Notes under the pieces: model-generated
Database searches by the model: none
The model's input: the letters and a program-made list of their open reading frames with translations, nothing else
Told to the model about the DNA's origin: nothing
In this document: one piece after another, positions 37,967-50,300 of the stretch
Layout of the letters: each line of letters begins with the position of its first letter
Numbering within the stretch: the first letter of the stretch is position 1
Program-made: the position numbers and the translations under genes
Assembly: GCA_028583605.1 (NCBI GenBank)
Contig: CM053325.1
Location: forward strand, 48,244,987 to 48,308,986
DNA: 64,000 nt
Reading direction: 5' to 3'
Source of the DNA: Dastarcus helophoroides
Taxonomy: Eukaryota; Arthropoda; Insecta; Coleoptera; Bothrideridae

Positions 37967-40900
37967 TTTTCTCCTTTAATGGGTTTTCCTGTAATTGGGG
38001 TTCTTAGAACCATTTATTCACAGTGTTTAAATTGCGGTTAAGTAAACATTCTCCTCGATATTCAGAGTTTTTCTTATTATTCGGCATGTTTCTAGGATGA
38101 CAGATTGTTGCATCTCTTTTGCTATTACAATTATGTTTGTGTTTAGTACTTTTATGTTTTGTAGGTAGCTTAGAAAATGTCGGCTAAACAGACCAGTTAC
38201 CGACACCACCACAAGTATTACTGTCACTGATTTTAGTTTGTGTATTTGTTTTCTTCAGTAAGTTCCATATATTTGCCAATCTTCTCTCGTTCCTTCTGTT
38301 CTAAATTGTGATCGTTCGGGTAGAATATATCGAAAAAGAAAGCATTTTTCTGATATTTATCTACCAGTACTATATCCGGACGGTTTGCCGCAATCGATCT
38401 CTCAGTAATGATGGTAGTATCCCAGTATAACAAGTAATGCTGGATGAGGAATGTATTTATAATATGGTTCTTTCTTGCTTTCTGATAGAGCAGTACTTAA
38501 TGCCAGTTCTTGATGTATTATTCCTGCTGTTAAATTGTGTCTTTTAGTGTAATCACTAGCTGCTAGTGTAGTGCATCCCGACGTTAGGTGTTCTATAGTT
38601 TTAGAAACTTTTCCACGTAATCTACATTTATCGCTAGTTATGGTTCGTTTTTCTATATATTTTTGATAGTTTCTGGTTGCTATTATCCCGTCTTGTGTCA
38701 GAATTGCTATGATAAAACCTTCCGTTTCAGGGTACAGTATTCCTTTTCTGAGCCACAGTGTTGATAGTTCTGTATTTGAATGCAAAAATTTCTGAGGATA
38801 TTTCCCATAAAGCGGTTTATTTATCCAGATATCCTTAGCTTCGTTCAATGTAGGTGTTTCGGTTTGTACTCCGTCACAAAGTCGTAGGGATGAATACTTG
38901 TCAATCGCATTTATTATCAAATGTAATTTGGACACATTTGATCTGCTGATAAAGTATTTAATCAGCTTTTTTACAATCTTAGCGTGTAATACCCGCATGT
39001 TCAATATCCCTCTTCCTCCAATGTTGCATGGTAAGTATAATCTTTCCGAATTTCCTATGTTCGGTAAGTTGTACTCTAATTAACCTCTTTAGTGCTTTTA
39101 ATTCGGCGTTTGACCATCTAATAACTCCAAATGAGTAGCTAACTGAAGGTATCACCCAGCTATTAATGGCTTTTACAGTGTTTTAGCCATTTAGCTCTGT
39201 ACGAAGTACTTTTATACTACGCGTCTTCAGCTTGCTTTCCAATGTTTTCTTAGCATCCTTCTGTTTTATAACTAATCGCTGATTATAGTCTAAGTATTTG
39301 TAGCTGGAATTTCTGTCGAGATATCGAATGGTGTTATCTTCTAACAGGTTATTGTATGTTTCTGGTTTGCCTTTTATTGCTGTTAATTTAGCACACTTGT
39401 CCATCCCAAATTTCATTTTTATGTCATTGCTAAACTCAGATGTCATTTTTAGAAGTCTATCAAGTTTACTCTCCGATCCAGCATATAAGATAATATTTGT
39501 TGCGATTATTTTTGAGCAAGTTTCCCAGTTCTGAACTTTGAAACATTTTGGAAAGTGGTTTTAGACTTAAAATGAACCAGAGGGGGCTTAAAGCATCTCC
39601 CTGAAATATACCACTGTCTATATTTATCTCTTTAGTTGATATTTTACCTTCCTTTGAGTTGAGAAGTAATGTGGTTCTCCAGCTACTCATACAGGTTCTC
39701 AGAAAGTTAATAATATTGTTGTCTATTTTATACAATTGCAGTACCTATATCAACCACGAGTGCGGAACACTGTCGTAGGCTTTGTGATAATCGATCCATG
39801 CAATTGATATATTTCGCATCTGATGTTTAGCCTCTTGCGTGACGATTGTGTCGACTATCATGTGTTCTTTGCAACCTTGTGTCTTGACACGGTAGCCTTT
39901 CTGTTCTTCAGTTAGTATATTGTACCTATCCAAGTGCTCAGTAATTTTTTGCACTATTATTGATGTAATAAGCTCACAAATAGTAGGTAAGCATGTTATT
40001 GGTCTATAAGACTTAGGATTTCCAATATCTTCGCTTTTCAGAATCATATACGTCATGCTTCCTGTGACAAATTCAGGGAGCACTTCTGTGCCCTTTAGGA
40101 TTGCATTAATTTGTCTGGCTAGGATTCCATGTACTTTTATATATTTCCACCAATAATTGTGTATATGGTCTCTTCCTGCTGTTTTCCAATTATGCGCCTT
40201 TTTTATTGCTCCTTTTACGTCGCCTTCCGTTATTTCAATTTGTTCCATCTGAGGAATTGTGCAGTTTTCTTCTTCTAATTTTACCCATGGCGCTTCAGAA
40301 TTATGGTTTCCTTTATACTTCCATATGCCTTCCCAAAACTTTTCAAACTCGTCTTGCACAGGTACTTCTTGTTGCTTTGTTTCATCACTTTCAATCATTT
40401 TATAAAATTGGTTTTAATTTTGATTAAATATGTTATTATGTTGTTTTCTTTTATAACTTTTATTATATCTTCTAAACCGCTTACCTAACATAGAGATTCT
40501 CTGCTTTAAGATATCTACATGGACTCTAATATCACGTTCAAAAGTTTCGGTACCTATTGTTATCTTCTGTCTCTTCAGATATCCTTTAACTTCTTTCTTT
40601 AATTTTTGGCTGCTACTTTCTTTTTGCCACTCCATGATCTTGGTTAATATACTCCTGTTGTTTCTAATCTGATTTTCAATTCTGCGCTTCCAAGGTGGAT
40701 AACTTGCTTTTTTATTTGGATTTTGTTTAATTTGGATATTCATATGTGCTATAGTTGCCAATGCAGCGCAATACACCATTACTTGTGTCCTTCCTATGTC
40801 ATTTTCTTCTGCTCCTAAGAGTTTATTTATCTCTTCATTTATTATATTTAGACATTCCTGCGTTTTCCAATTTGGCTTTATCTTAGGAAGTTCAGGTCTC

Positions 40901-41198
40901 TTCTTCGGATCTGTTTCTTTGTAGTAAAGAAAATTTGTATTGAATTCATTACCGGCATCTGAATCATTCTGCGGTTGATTTACTACCGCCTCTTCTGGTT
41001 TTTTATTGGTAGTTTCTAAAGATCTTTTTGTGGAATGTGTAGCTCTTCCTCGATATACTGCTTAATTTGCTCGATTTCTAGATTCGCCAAGAGTTTTCTA
41101 CTTTTAATAGCGTAAAGCTGATTAGCTATCTGACCTTCACTTAGTTGACTATCAAGACGTATTCTGCGCCATTCTACTAACATTCTTTTTCTAAATTC
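37967..41198 (-). mobile_element. Dong/R4-like LINE, copy 3 (5'-truncated)
   Basis: A 3.2-kb minus-strand element flanked by TTA/ATT repeats (37925-37966 and 41199-41222). Its 3' end (ttttctcctttaatggg on the plus strand) is homologous to the 3' end of copy 1 (ttttttctcttttgaggg), so both belong to one subfamily. The 5' end begins abruptly at EFRKRMLVEWRRIR, corresponding to an internal point of copy 1 (about 34560). It therefore lacks the 5' untranslated region and first codons. Confidence 0.75.
38027..41198 (-). pseudogene. Dong/R4-like ORF, copy 3, active site deleted
   Basis: In minus-strand order: FRKRMLVEWRRIRLDSQLSE (41198-41016), a basic region (40779-40414), and RT motifs at 40398-39745 (AHNWKTAGRDHIHNYWWKYI, KSYRPITCLPTICELITSI and AWIDYHKAYDSVPHSWL with the first catalytic Asp). 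FQGDALSPLWFILSL is at 39735-39466. Where copy 1 reads HLFYVDDLKLYSGSE, this copy goes from NRNKYYLI almost directly to LYAGSESKLDRLL (~39480), so the YxDD box is lost by a deletion of roughly 25 bases. The thumb, LPxNIGGRGxLN-like segment, Cys knuckle region and endonuclease (NRPDIVLVDKYQKNAFFFDI, FYPNDHNLEQKEREKIGKY at 38433-38233; VVVSVTGLFSRHFLSYLQ at 38227-38027) follow. Confidence 0.75.
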
Positions 41199-41222
41199 TA
41201 TTATTATTATTATTATCATTAT
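41199..41222. repeat. (TTA)n repeat at 5' end of Dong-like copy 3
   Basis: Short TTA run with one interruption (tattatcattatt), the fourth in the chain of TTA tracts that separate the LINEs. Confidence 0.85.
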
Positions 41223-42836
41223 TGCTACTACAACAATCATCATGAACAAATGATTTTTTCAGGAATTATTTACAAATAGATGTTTAATTAAATCCTCTAT
41301 TAAGGTTTCTAAAATATTATACAAAAATTAATTCTCTTTTAGAGAACTTTAAATGACCAAAATTCGCTTATTCTAAAAAAAACTCCCCTTATTTTCTTTG
41401 GTGATTGAATTGGCCTTTTAATTATCCACATCTGATATAATTACTATGATCTGCCGCGATGAATTTTTTATTTCTAAATTCCACGTTTCTTTTAGAAAAA
41501 TTGGGCCTCTGGTATGGTTGACATGGCAACTTATCTTTGAGAAGCCATGAAAATAAATTTGGAAAAATGTTTTCCTTTTGTGCCAGCTCGACAGAATTTT
41601 GCTCTAGAATGGTTGAAATACTGGGTTACTATGCTTTTCGGTCTTGAAGTTTAATTTTTCTGCGTTTCCTGCTAAAGATTTTTACCTCTGAGATGGTTAA
41701 TATGCTGACTTTTGTTTAAAAAAGTATATTGAGTCTTGTATGGTTGACATTTCGAATATCTTTTGACTTGAATTTTATTTTTTATTTTCTGTTTTTTATA
41801 GACAAAAGAATTTTGTTTGATATGAGTGATATATTACTGAGTTACCTTTGAAAAGCTTTAACCTTTCCAATTTAGCGTATTTCTGTCTAAAATGATATTG
41901 CAACAGCAGCGTTTCGTGACTATTTATGGCGGGAAGGCACCGGAGACGATATGCCACCGCTGCAGGCCAGAACAAATTGATTATTTGTATGTGAATGATC
42001 TGCACAATGCCCCTAATCGTTTTTGGTGACCAAAAAAACATACTTCGAAATATTCATTTCATCAAGTTCATTTTCATCAACCAAAAAAGGCTCCTGAATT
42101 ATAATATTTGTTTTTGATAAAATACTATTTATTGTTAAAAATATAAATTAAATTATTTCCAATTTCCGAAAACAATGAGATTGTTTCCCACTAATTTTTT
42201 ATTAGTTACTGAAATATGCAAAAAAAAATATTTCATCTACTTTTAACATGTAACTACAAATAAGGAAATATAAAGGCATTTAAAACTTTCAGGATAAATA
42301 AGATTAAGTTTTAATTTACATATTTTATTAACTCCATCAGAACAATTTTAACAGTATATCTGATGACAAAAATATATATGTATATGTATTTTCAAAAAAC
42401 AAAGTACAGAAACACACATATACATTTAAAAACTTATTTTATTCACATTAAAACATTTACAACTCTAAAATTAAATAATAATCAGTATAATAATCAAAGC
42501 TAATAAAAGAACTAATAATATATAAAAAACTATAACATATGTAATATGTATACCAATAAAAATTAGTTACCTAACAATAAAATAAATAATTCAACAAATT
42601 AAGATAAATAATTTTAATTGAATACACATTTTGTACAAAATGGCTTAAATAAATTAAAATTAATAGCGATCAAAAGATATACGGTCTAAGCAAAAAAATG
42701 TCGACATTTTGTTAAAATTTGAGCCTTTACTACAAAAAAATGTCGCAGTCAGCTTATACGCTATTATTTGCTAATGCATTGCACATAATAAATAACTAAT
42801 CTAAAACTGCATTTTAATGCCCACTAAAATTAATTG
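41223..42836. other. Spacer with weak diverged repeats
   Basis: There is no gene. A word like 'ctctggtatggttgacat' recurs diverged at about 41507, 41603, 41687 and 41731, suggesting an old minisatellite. Bases 42060-42800 are very AT-rich. Confidence 0.3.
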
Positions 42837-43253
42837 AACGGATTTATTGGACGAAATTTCATTTAGTAATTTTTATCTAACCTACTTAGGTATAAAATCT
42901 ATTGTTAATTTCAACTATTGTTTGTCTGATCTAAGAAATCGCCCAATTGCGATAATAAAAGTTAGGTAAATATCATAATAATAAAAATTATAAATCCTAA
43001 GATACAAGTTTGTGGAAAAAAATGAAGGAAATAACGACAAGGATTTACACCAATATTCTTAAGATAATACTGAAATAGTAATTGAGGGAAAGCGAAAATA
43101 CTTAGAAATGTAAAATTTTTAGTAATCTCTGCCTAATTTGATAAAATTAAGTTTATAAAATTTGGAGACAATTTTCGCTCCTCCTACACTAAGACTAATG
43201 CTACGGTACATGAAATTGGCACTGCTTTGAACTAGGATTTTTTGTTATTCTCT
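42837..43253 (-). other. Probable 3' untranslated region of the Kelch gene
   Basis: This lies immediately downstream of the Kelch stop codon. On the minus strand an AATAAA polyadenylation signal occurs at 42848-42843 and is the nearest clear candidate. There is no transcript evidence, so the 3' end is a guess. Confidence 0.35.
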
Positions 43254-44305
43254 TTAAAATAACTTCAGTTTCCAAATGGAAATTGGTCTTTTGAACACCG
43301 TAACCTGTCCTTGTTCTTTACCGCCCATTATATAGATATACAAAGGAACAAATGGTTCAAAATTTTCTATATATTCTAATTTTTTTTCTACTTTACCACA
43401 TCTATCCGCTCGACCGGCACTAAGAGCCCTAAATTTGATGTTATTCATTTTCGGGCGAGAGCATTCCAAAGGTAGAGACTTTGGCGGATGCGTTATTCTG
43501 GAACAATGAACTTTAGTGTGCGTGCTGAAATAAACTTTGGTATTTTCATCGTAAGTTCCGTTTAAGTTTCTAAGCTCGACAACGTCTTCATCTTCGGAAA
43601 TTTTGATGGTGTTGTCGCGGCTAAAATTGTGATTATTTATCAACTTCGCAATCTCCTTTTTCTCCTCATTCTCTTCCTTCAATAAAACTTTAATATCCGG
43701 CCCCAGGTAATTGGGATTACAAAAGCCGAAAGGACCATCCTTATCTTTCTGCCTATTTTTCATATTCTCTTCTTGAGTTTGAGCTCTGACGCTGTAATTG
43801 CTAGCGGATGATAACCGATTTACAGTTTCGATTGAGGCATAGTCAGATGTTGATGAAACGTTCTCTTCTAAAGGTTCGACAGTCTCTTGGAATTTGACAG
43901 AATGGGAAGTCACCATGTGCTGATACAGAGGATTATCAGCGTAAGCCAGATGCGAACTGTAACTCTCTCCTCTTTTGACAGTTTTAATCTCGGATTCTGT
44001 TATTTTTATCTCTTTAATATTGGTCGAAGGAATATCGTTGGTTAAATCGTTCTCTTCATCAGTGTCCAAGTATACCAGCTTGGTGGCTTCCACTGGTGTC
44101 AAAGTGGGCGTTGGAAGATTTAGCAGACTGAAATTTGGCACTGATATGGGCTCTCTTGTAATTTTGTTTTTCCTTAAATTGTTAGAATGCAACTCGACTT
44201 TTTTCTTGTTTGTGGCTTCTTTAGTTTCTTCGGGTGAAGACGGTGAATTGTCTGAGTTGTAGGTCTTCTTGATTGCGTAAGCAGACTTGGACTTCACAAG
44301 ATTAC
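43254..44305 (-). CDS. Kelch gene terminal exon
   Basis: 1052 bp including the stop at 43256-43254. Acceptor atttcag|GTAATCTTG. It encodes a charged, low-complexity stretch (KEATNKKKVELHSNN, DTDEENDLTNDI, KEENEEKKEIAKL) and ends with PLYIYIMGGKEQGQ, VTVFKRPISIWKLKLF. That end looks like an isolated Kelch-type strand with its GG and suggests a constrained C terminus. Confidence 0.85.
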
Positions 44306-47300
44306 CTGAAATAACAGATTAATTGCATTAAATTCACTTTTTGCTGCTGTTTGACAACAATTCTAATTCCGGAAATTCAGAATCAGAAATTCGCTATTTT
44401 ACGAAAGTTTTTTCAATATTAAATCAATTTTTTGAGTTTTTAGAGCATTAACAAGCGACCACAGTAATTCTAATAAAATTATTACTCATACTAAACTTGC
44501 ATAATATGAGAAAAAAGAAATTACGCTGTAAATTTTTTACAGATTTTTGTTATAAATTTGTTATCCAACTTGTTGCTTAATGTCACTTAATATTAAAATT
44601 AATCTAAATTTGAATAAATGAATACTCACATTTTTGTGGTGTTGAAGTTGCAGTCTCCAAATTCAGTTCAACTTCTCCACTAGGACTGGTATGTTGCTTC
44701 AGTAAACTTTCGGTGCTATCGGTATTACTCCCAGAAAGGACAGAATAATTACATTTGTTGTTCAGTCTAGTTATCTGAGACAACTTGGAGATTTCCTGAA
44801 GGAAGCTTCTGGAAGCTCTCGTTTCAGAATATTGTTGTGCTAAATCACTTCCATCTATGTAATTAGTTTGAGAGGGAGTAAATACATAAGTCTTCTCGCT
44901 AGGTGCTACCCTATTGTTGGGAAGATATGATGAATGTCTGTTGCCTCTGTCGGCGGAATTACAAGTTCTGGCTCGAATTTTCACGGCTTTCGATTCTAAG
45001 GAGTTGACAGATGGATCATTAAGTAAAAGTTCGGACACAGCAAAAGCTACGGTTTCAGCTCTTGGTTGAGGTTTGATACCTGGTATTGCCACTCTTTCCC
45101 AAAGTTCAACATCTAAAAATAAAACTTGCATCACAGTTTTTAATGTACATATTAATATATTTTATAATAGAGATTAATTTGTTGAAAAACACCGAAATAT
45201 AAAGTTCAAAGGAAATATAGTTACGCCTTCCAAAAGAGTAAGCTACTTAAAAAGATCGATGCTTATCAGCTGACGTAGAGGGGGGATTAAGACGAAAACA
45301 ATCTAAAAAAAATATAACACATGGGAACAGATATACCCGTGCTCCTTTAATGTCTCCCGTGGTATTGTTTGCGAAAGATGTTACCACAATAAACTGTCTT
45401 CATTTCCCCTTTTTTGATTCCAAAGAGGTTTCCTACGTTTATAAATCATCTCAGAGCAGTATAATAGTTTTACAGCTCCTGGCTATGAAATTCTTCGCCA
45501 TAAGGTCAAATATTTATTTTAAATTTTCTATATGTATACTTCCAAGTTATGTCTTATCAACTACTTCCATAATAAATGGCTTTTTCTCTGATTGCATCTT
45601 TAAAAAAACAGATCCAGGCCCACCGAGAGAGGTGGGCAAAGTGGTCAAATGCCCTGGGGCCCATGCTTCATGGAAACCCAGTAAGCAGCCATGTTAATAG
45701 TTCGTAAAAAGTCGAAATATTTAAAAGTGCTTTAAACTTTCAAAATAATTTTGAACAAAAGGTATAAATTTTTAAAAATGTCGATGTTTTAAAAAGTCAC
45801 TTTTCAAAAAAAAAAGATTAAAATATCTAAATTTTGAGGAAACTCAATTTTTAGTATTTTTTCCTATTAAGGATTTACTCCTTTACTAAAAACACTTAAG
45901 TTTACGTTAAAAACTAGGTACACAAAATAATAATAACAATAATAATAAATTTAAATATTTTATATTTTTCGGACAATTTTTCTTTATTTGTTGTCAGAAG
46001 TTTAATTCATCCTACATTTATTATCATTATTTGACAACAACAAAAAATTTGGTGTGGTCCAACGGCCAGCTCAACCCAAAATTTTTTAAATCATTTTTTT
46101 TTAATCAGTATTACTTCTTCTTTACCCATAGAAAATGGGAGATAAAGAGATAGAAGGCGAGATTTGAATACATGATCCGTATAAATTTGTAGTCCTCCCA
46201 AACGAGAATTCTTTCGTACTCAATGGAAAAGGGTAAGTGAAATTCTAAAGCTTTAGAATGAGACACAGGTCATAAACAAGTCAAACAAAGAAGTGTTACT
46301 TACTAAAACTAAATTTCCATAATTCGTTTGTTGGATGGCCAGCTTTCTCGCCTCCAAAAATTATCATAGCCGAAGGTAGTCTACACGCGGCGTGACTATG
46401 AAGTGGCCCAGGATTAATTTTCGTTTTGATATTGTACCAGTTTCTGGAGGCAAAATCCCACTTCCAAAGATCGCCCTTTTCCTGCAGATCGCTCATACCT
46501 CCATAGATCCACATCGCATCTGCATGAATTATAGCGCTATGTTTATGGCGAGAAGTTGGGTATAAATCACTGTTTGCTTTCGGTGGTACTTTCCACATTA
46601 AATGCCACGATTCCGTTTCTACAAATCAAAGGGAATAATTATAGAAAAATGTTTAATAAAAAGAGCCTCGACTTACCGAAATGAAAGGCCCATAATTCAT
46701 TGCATGAGCCTCTCAAATCTTGGTATCCTCCATATATTATCATTGAATTCCTATACACCAATGCAGAATGTCCTCTGCGTCCATTAGGAGTAACTACACC
46801 TTAAAACCGACAAAAAAATAACACGTATGTTTTCTATCACTAACTGTAAGTAACATTTAATGTCCTACAGGTCCATTATTTTACAAGAATCAGCCTGCCT
46901 TGGGGAACATTGTATGAAAAATAACGCCCAAGGGCATTATGGATATCTATAATGCCCTTAGGCATTATAAACCTATAACGCGTCATCGTATTGACATAAA
47001 TTGAATAGTAGATGTCAAACTAATTTACTGTATATGTCAAGAAAAAAAGAAGTCGAATTAAGTAGCAGATTTGTAGGACATTAAACGTTGAAAGCACCAC
47101 GGGTGTTAAAGTATAATAACGACATCGGTGCGTTATTATTCTTATAACACCCTTGGAACCTTAGTAACTATAATAAGTATTTAAGTATTTCAAAATTAAA
47201 TGTCAAAGTGAAAGCTCTAGTACTGAAAAGAAATCCCAGACTAAAAGAGCAATGCGGAGAATGTCTTGCATTCGTACGCACACGCAAATAAGTAACCAAA

Positions 47301-50300
47301 ATTGTGGTAGAGGCAAACTTTATTGCCAATTACAGACGTTTTTATCTAAGTACAGTCCACTCGCAAGAGTAGTTCTATTATACCCAAAGAGTAGGAGAGA
47401 TAAATAAAGATAGATATGCGCTGTCATTTTAAGCGCAAATATGATATAATTTTCCAGGAAAACAGTGCTCGGAAACGAATTCCAGAGCTTAAAGTTTCTG
47501 AAGAAAAGAGTTTGCATAAATAAAAGTACACTGTTTCAAGTTGGACTGCATGGAAATTATCTGTCTCCGATTGGAGATTTGGAGGTATCAGAACCATGAA
47601 TACTTGTACAAAAGAGCCATATGGCCACCCATCTGCCTGCACTCCAGTGTCTGCAGAGACTCATTCAGAGCTTTATTATCAACTAGATTTAGACGCATCG
47701 CTCTTCTTTGAATTGACCCAATATATATTTTAGAGCTGATCTTTAACCATGAAAACAGTATTCCTGTGTTTATTTGACATGGGCTTTATAAAGAATAAGC
47801 TTCCGATGCAATGTGAAGTTCTTTTTAGCTTTAAGTAGAAAGTTCAACTTGTAGGAGGTGGATTTGGCAATAGAGCACATGTTAATTCCAAAAAAAGTTG
47901 GTACTTGCCTTTACTCTTAGGATTGACAGATTAAATCTCGTAGGATGGATTTTACTGTCCATGAGAATGTTGAAAGCGCAACCCTGACGTTTGCTCAGAA
48001 AAAAACGTCTTGAGTTTTTTTAGGCACTAGACTTAACCAAATTTTTTCTTCCCCATTCCAGAACAATAAAGATCAATCATATGTACCTGCCGTTACCTTA
48101 GTCTGTCTGAAGCTGGGAGGGATAGTGGTTTGTCAGAGATATATGGTTACAAATGATCGCAACAATAAATTGGTTTTCTTAAGTACAATCCACTCGCAGG
48201 TTGTAAATATATCATGATCTGGGCACTTTGTGGTTGATGCGATTATGAATATACGAGATTGTGGTTTTAAATGCTATAAGTTGTAACTTGAGGTAACGAA
48301 TACCAGAGCTTGGAAGTTTTTGGAGAAAGAAAATTCTTAATTGATAGAAATTTTCTGTCTGCTTTAAAGATGTTGCTTTTGGGGAACTAAATCCACCAGT
48401 TCTAAAAAACATCTTTCATTAATGTACTTGTAGAAAAAATAAAATTCTACTCTGCAAGAATGTAATAATAATAATAATAAAAGAAAGATTTCCATAGAGA
48501 GAACTTTTCACTATGTCAAGCTGAACTACACTGGAATTTGCTATCGACGATTGCCTTACATGCCTTAATTGCTCTTGAGATCAGGCTCACTAAAACAATT
48601 TCGTTAAAATACTTGCAGAAAAATAACAAGTCACCAATCATCCGTCCGTTGCCCTAATATATGAAGAGACTTGGACAAAGTTTTATCATCAAATAGTTGA
48701 ACTGATCATTTGGAATAAATTCCAAGAAGCCAAAATGTGTTTTGAAACTGGTTACCGCACATGAAAATATTGTCGAATAGCCGATACGATGTGAAGTATT
48801 TCTAAGTTCAAAAGGATTCCCTCTAATCATCGAGGGGGTGAACCAACAAGTGCTAACAGCCAACGCAAATGTAGAGAAAAGTTTACAGCTAAAAAGTTGC
48901 TGCTAGCAATAAGTGAAATAATCAACAAATATGAAAATGACTTTATTTAGTACTGCACTAAATAAACTATTCTCAAAAACTTCAATGGTAAATAACATCC
49001 GAATAATTAATAGATCAGGATTAGAATATTTGCCCCGTGATTTCGAGGGTCTAACAGTTTTTTTAAAAATAATATCCTAAAATATGGTAACGAAATGTAA
49101 ATTGTAGAATTTAGCACATAAGAAAAGTTTCTAGAAAGATCTGATAAGGGGAAAGCGGCCGCGATAATGAAGCAAACGGCAGATAAGCGTTCCAGAAATT
49201 CGGGCAAACGATAAGCCTTATCTGCGAGATGTTTTTGGAAGCCAAAACTATATAAGGCGGTCAGCTTTCGCTCAAGTCTGTCAGTTAGAGTCAGTGTAGT
49301 TAGTGAGTTAGTAGAAGTCAGTAATAAGTGAGTTAATTGTTCAGTTGTGATCAGAATTAAGGTTAATAATAAAGTGGGTATCATTCAGCACGTGTTTAAT
49401 AATCAATTCGAACCGATAAGCCCGTAACAATATGTTATAAATGCTCGTTTTGTTATTTCATTTTAAAAATAGAGTAGAACAAAAATATTTAAGATCAGTT
49501 CGAATATTTTACATAAAGTGGATATTAGTTTATTAAATAATTATCTGAGTCTCTAAGTTAGTCGCGTATGAAAATATTTTCACAGACACATGATTTTTCA
49601 AAAAGGCTCACTAAGTCATTAACAAATAAATAAGTGATTTATTTATGTATGTTTAAGATATCTTTTTTGCATCATATTATTAATATCGTTCATGATTTGT
49701 ATTTAAAAATCTATCCTACTATTGATTACGAATTCCGATTCAAATAGGTACAAAAAGTACCAATTCACCATACACACATCATTGTTAATTGTATTGATTT
49801 ACACAACAATATCCGTTCAGGGTTAAGTAATTTACCTTTTTTAGATCGCAATTTTCTCCAGCTATTATTCTTAATATCATACTGCCATAAAGGAGTTTCT
49901 GTGCCAGCAGAAAATCCTACTTCACCTCCAAACACATAGATAGAATCTTTATAGGCCACAGCCGAGTGCTCTTGAAGACAAGGCAGCGTATCCCCGCCGG
50001 GCTTCAATTGTTGCCATTTTCCGGACACTGAAAAATTTCTTGTTATGTTAATTAATATTATTTTCTAATCAGTCCATTTAACAGTCAACTTTTTTGATAT
50101 ATTTATTTACAGAAAATAGAAAGACGAGTTAGTTTTAACTTCATTGAGCTTTATTTTTTTTGACTTATTTTAAAGCATTTCGATTCGCGTTACCCTTCAG
50201 AAACAAGGTATTAATAGGTCAAAATTTAACACAACAATTTACTGCTACTTGAAACAATCTTAGAAGATTGTCTTGATCAATCTTGCATGGTCTCCAAACA

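Larger units (their letters stand above)
46800..49835 (-). other. Kelch gene intron filled with repeats
   Basis: This 3.0-kb intron contains a MITE-like element (46915-47165), diverged repeat copies (47320-48690) and a solo LTR (49086-49429). The neighbouring exons and splice sites are intact. Confidence 0.75.

Noticed and set aside
43975..44262. Plus-strand 95-codon frame
   Set aside because: Antisense to the terminal exon of the Kelch gene; hydrophobic composition is the mirror of the Lys/Glu-rich tail.
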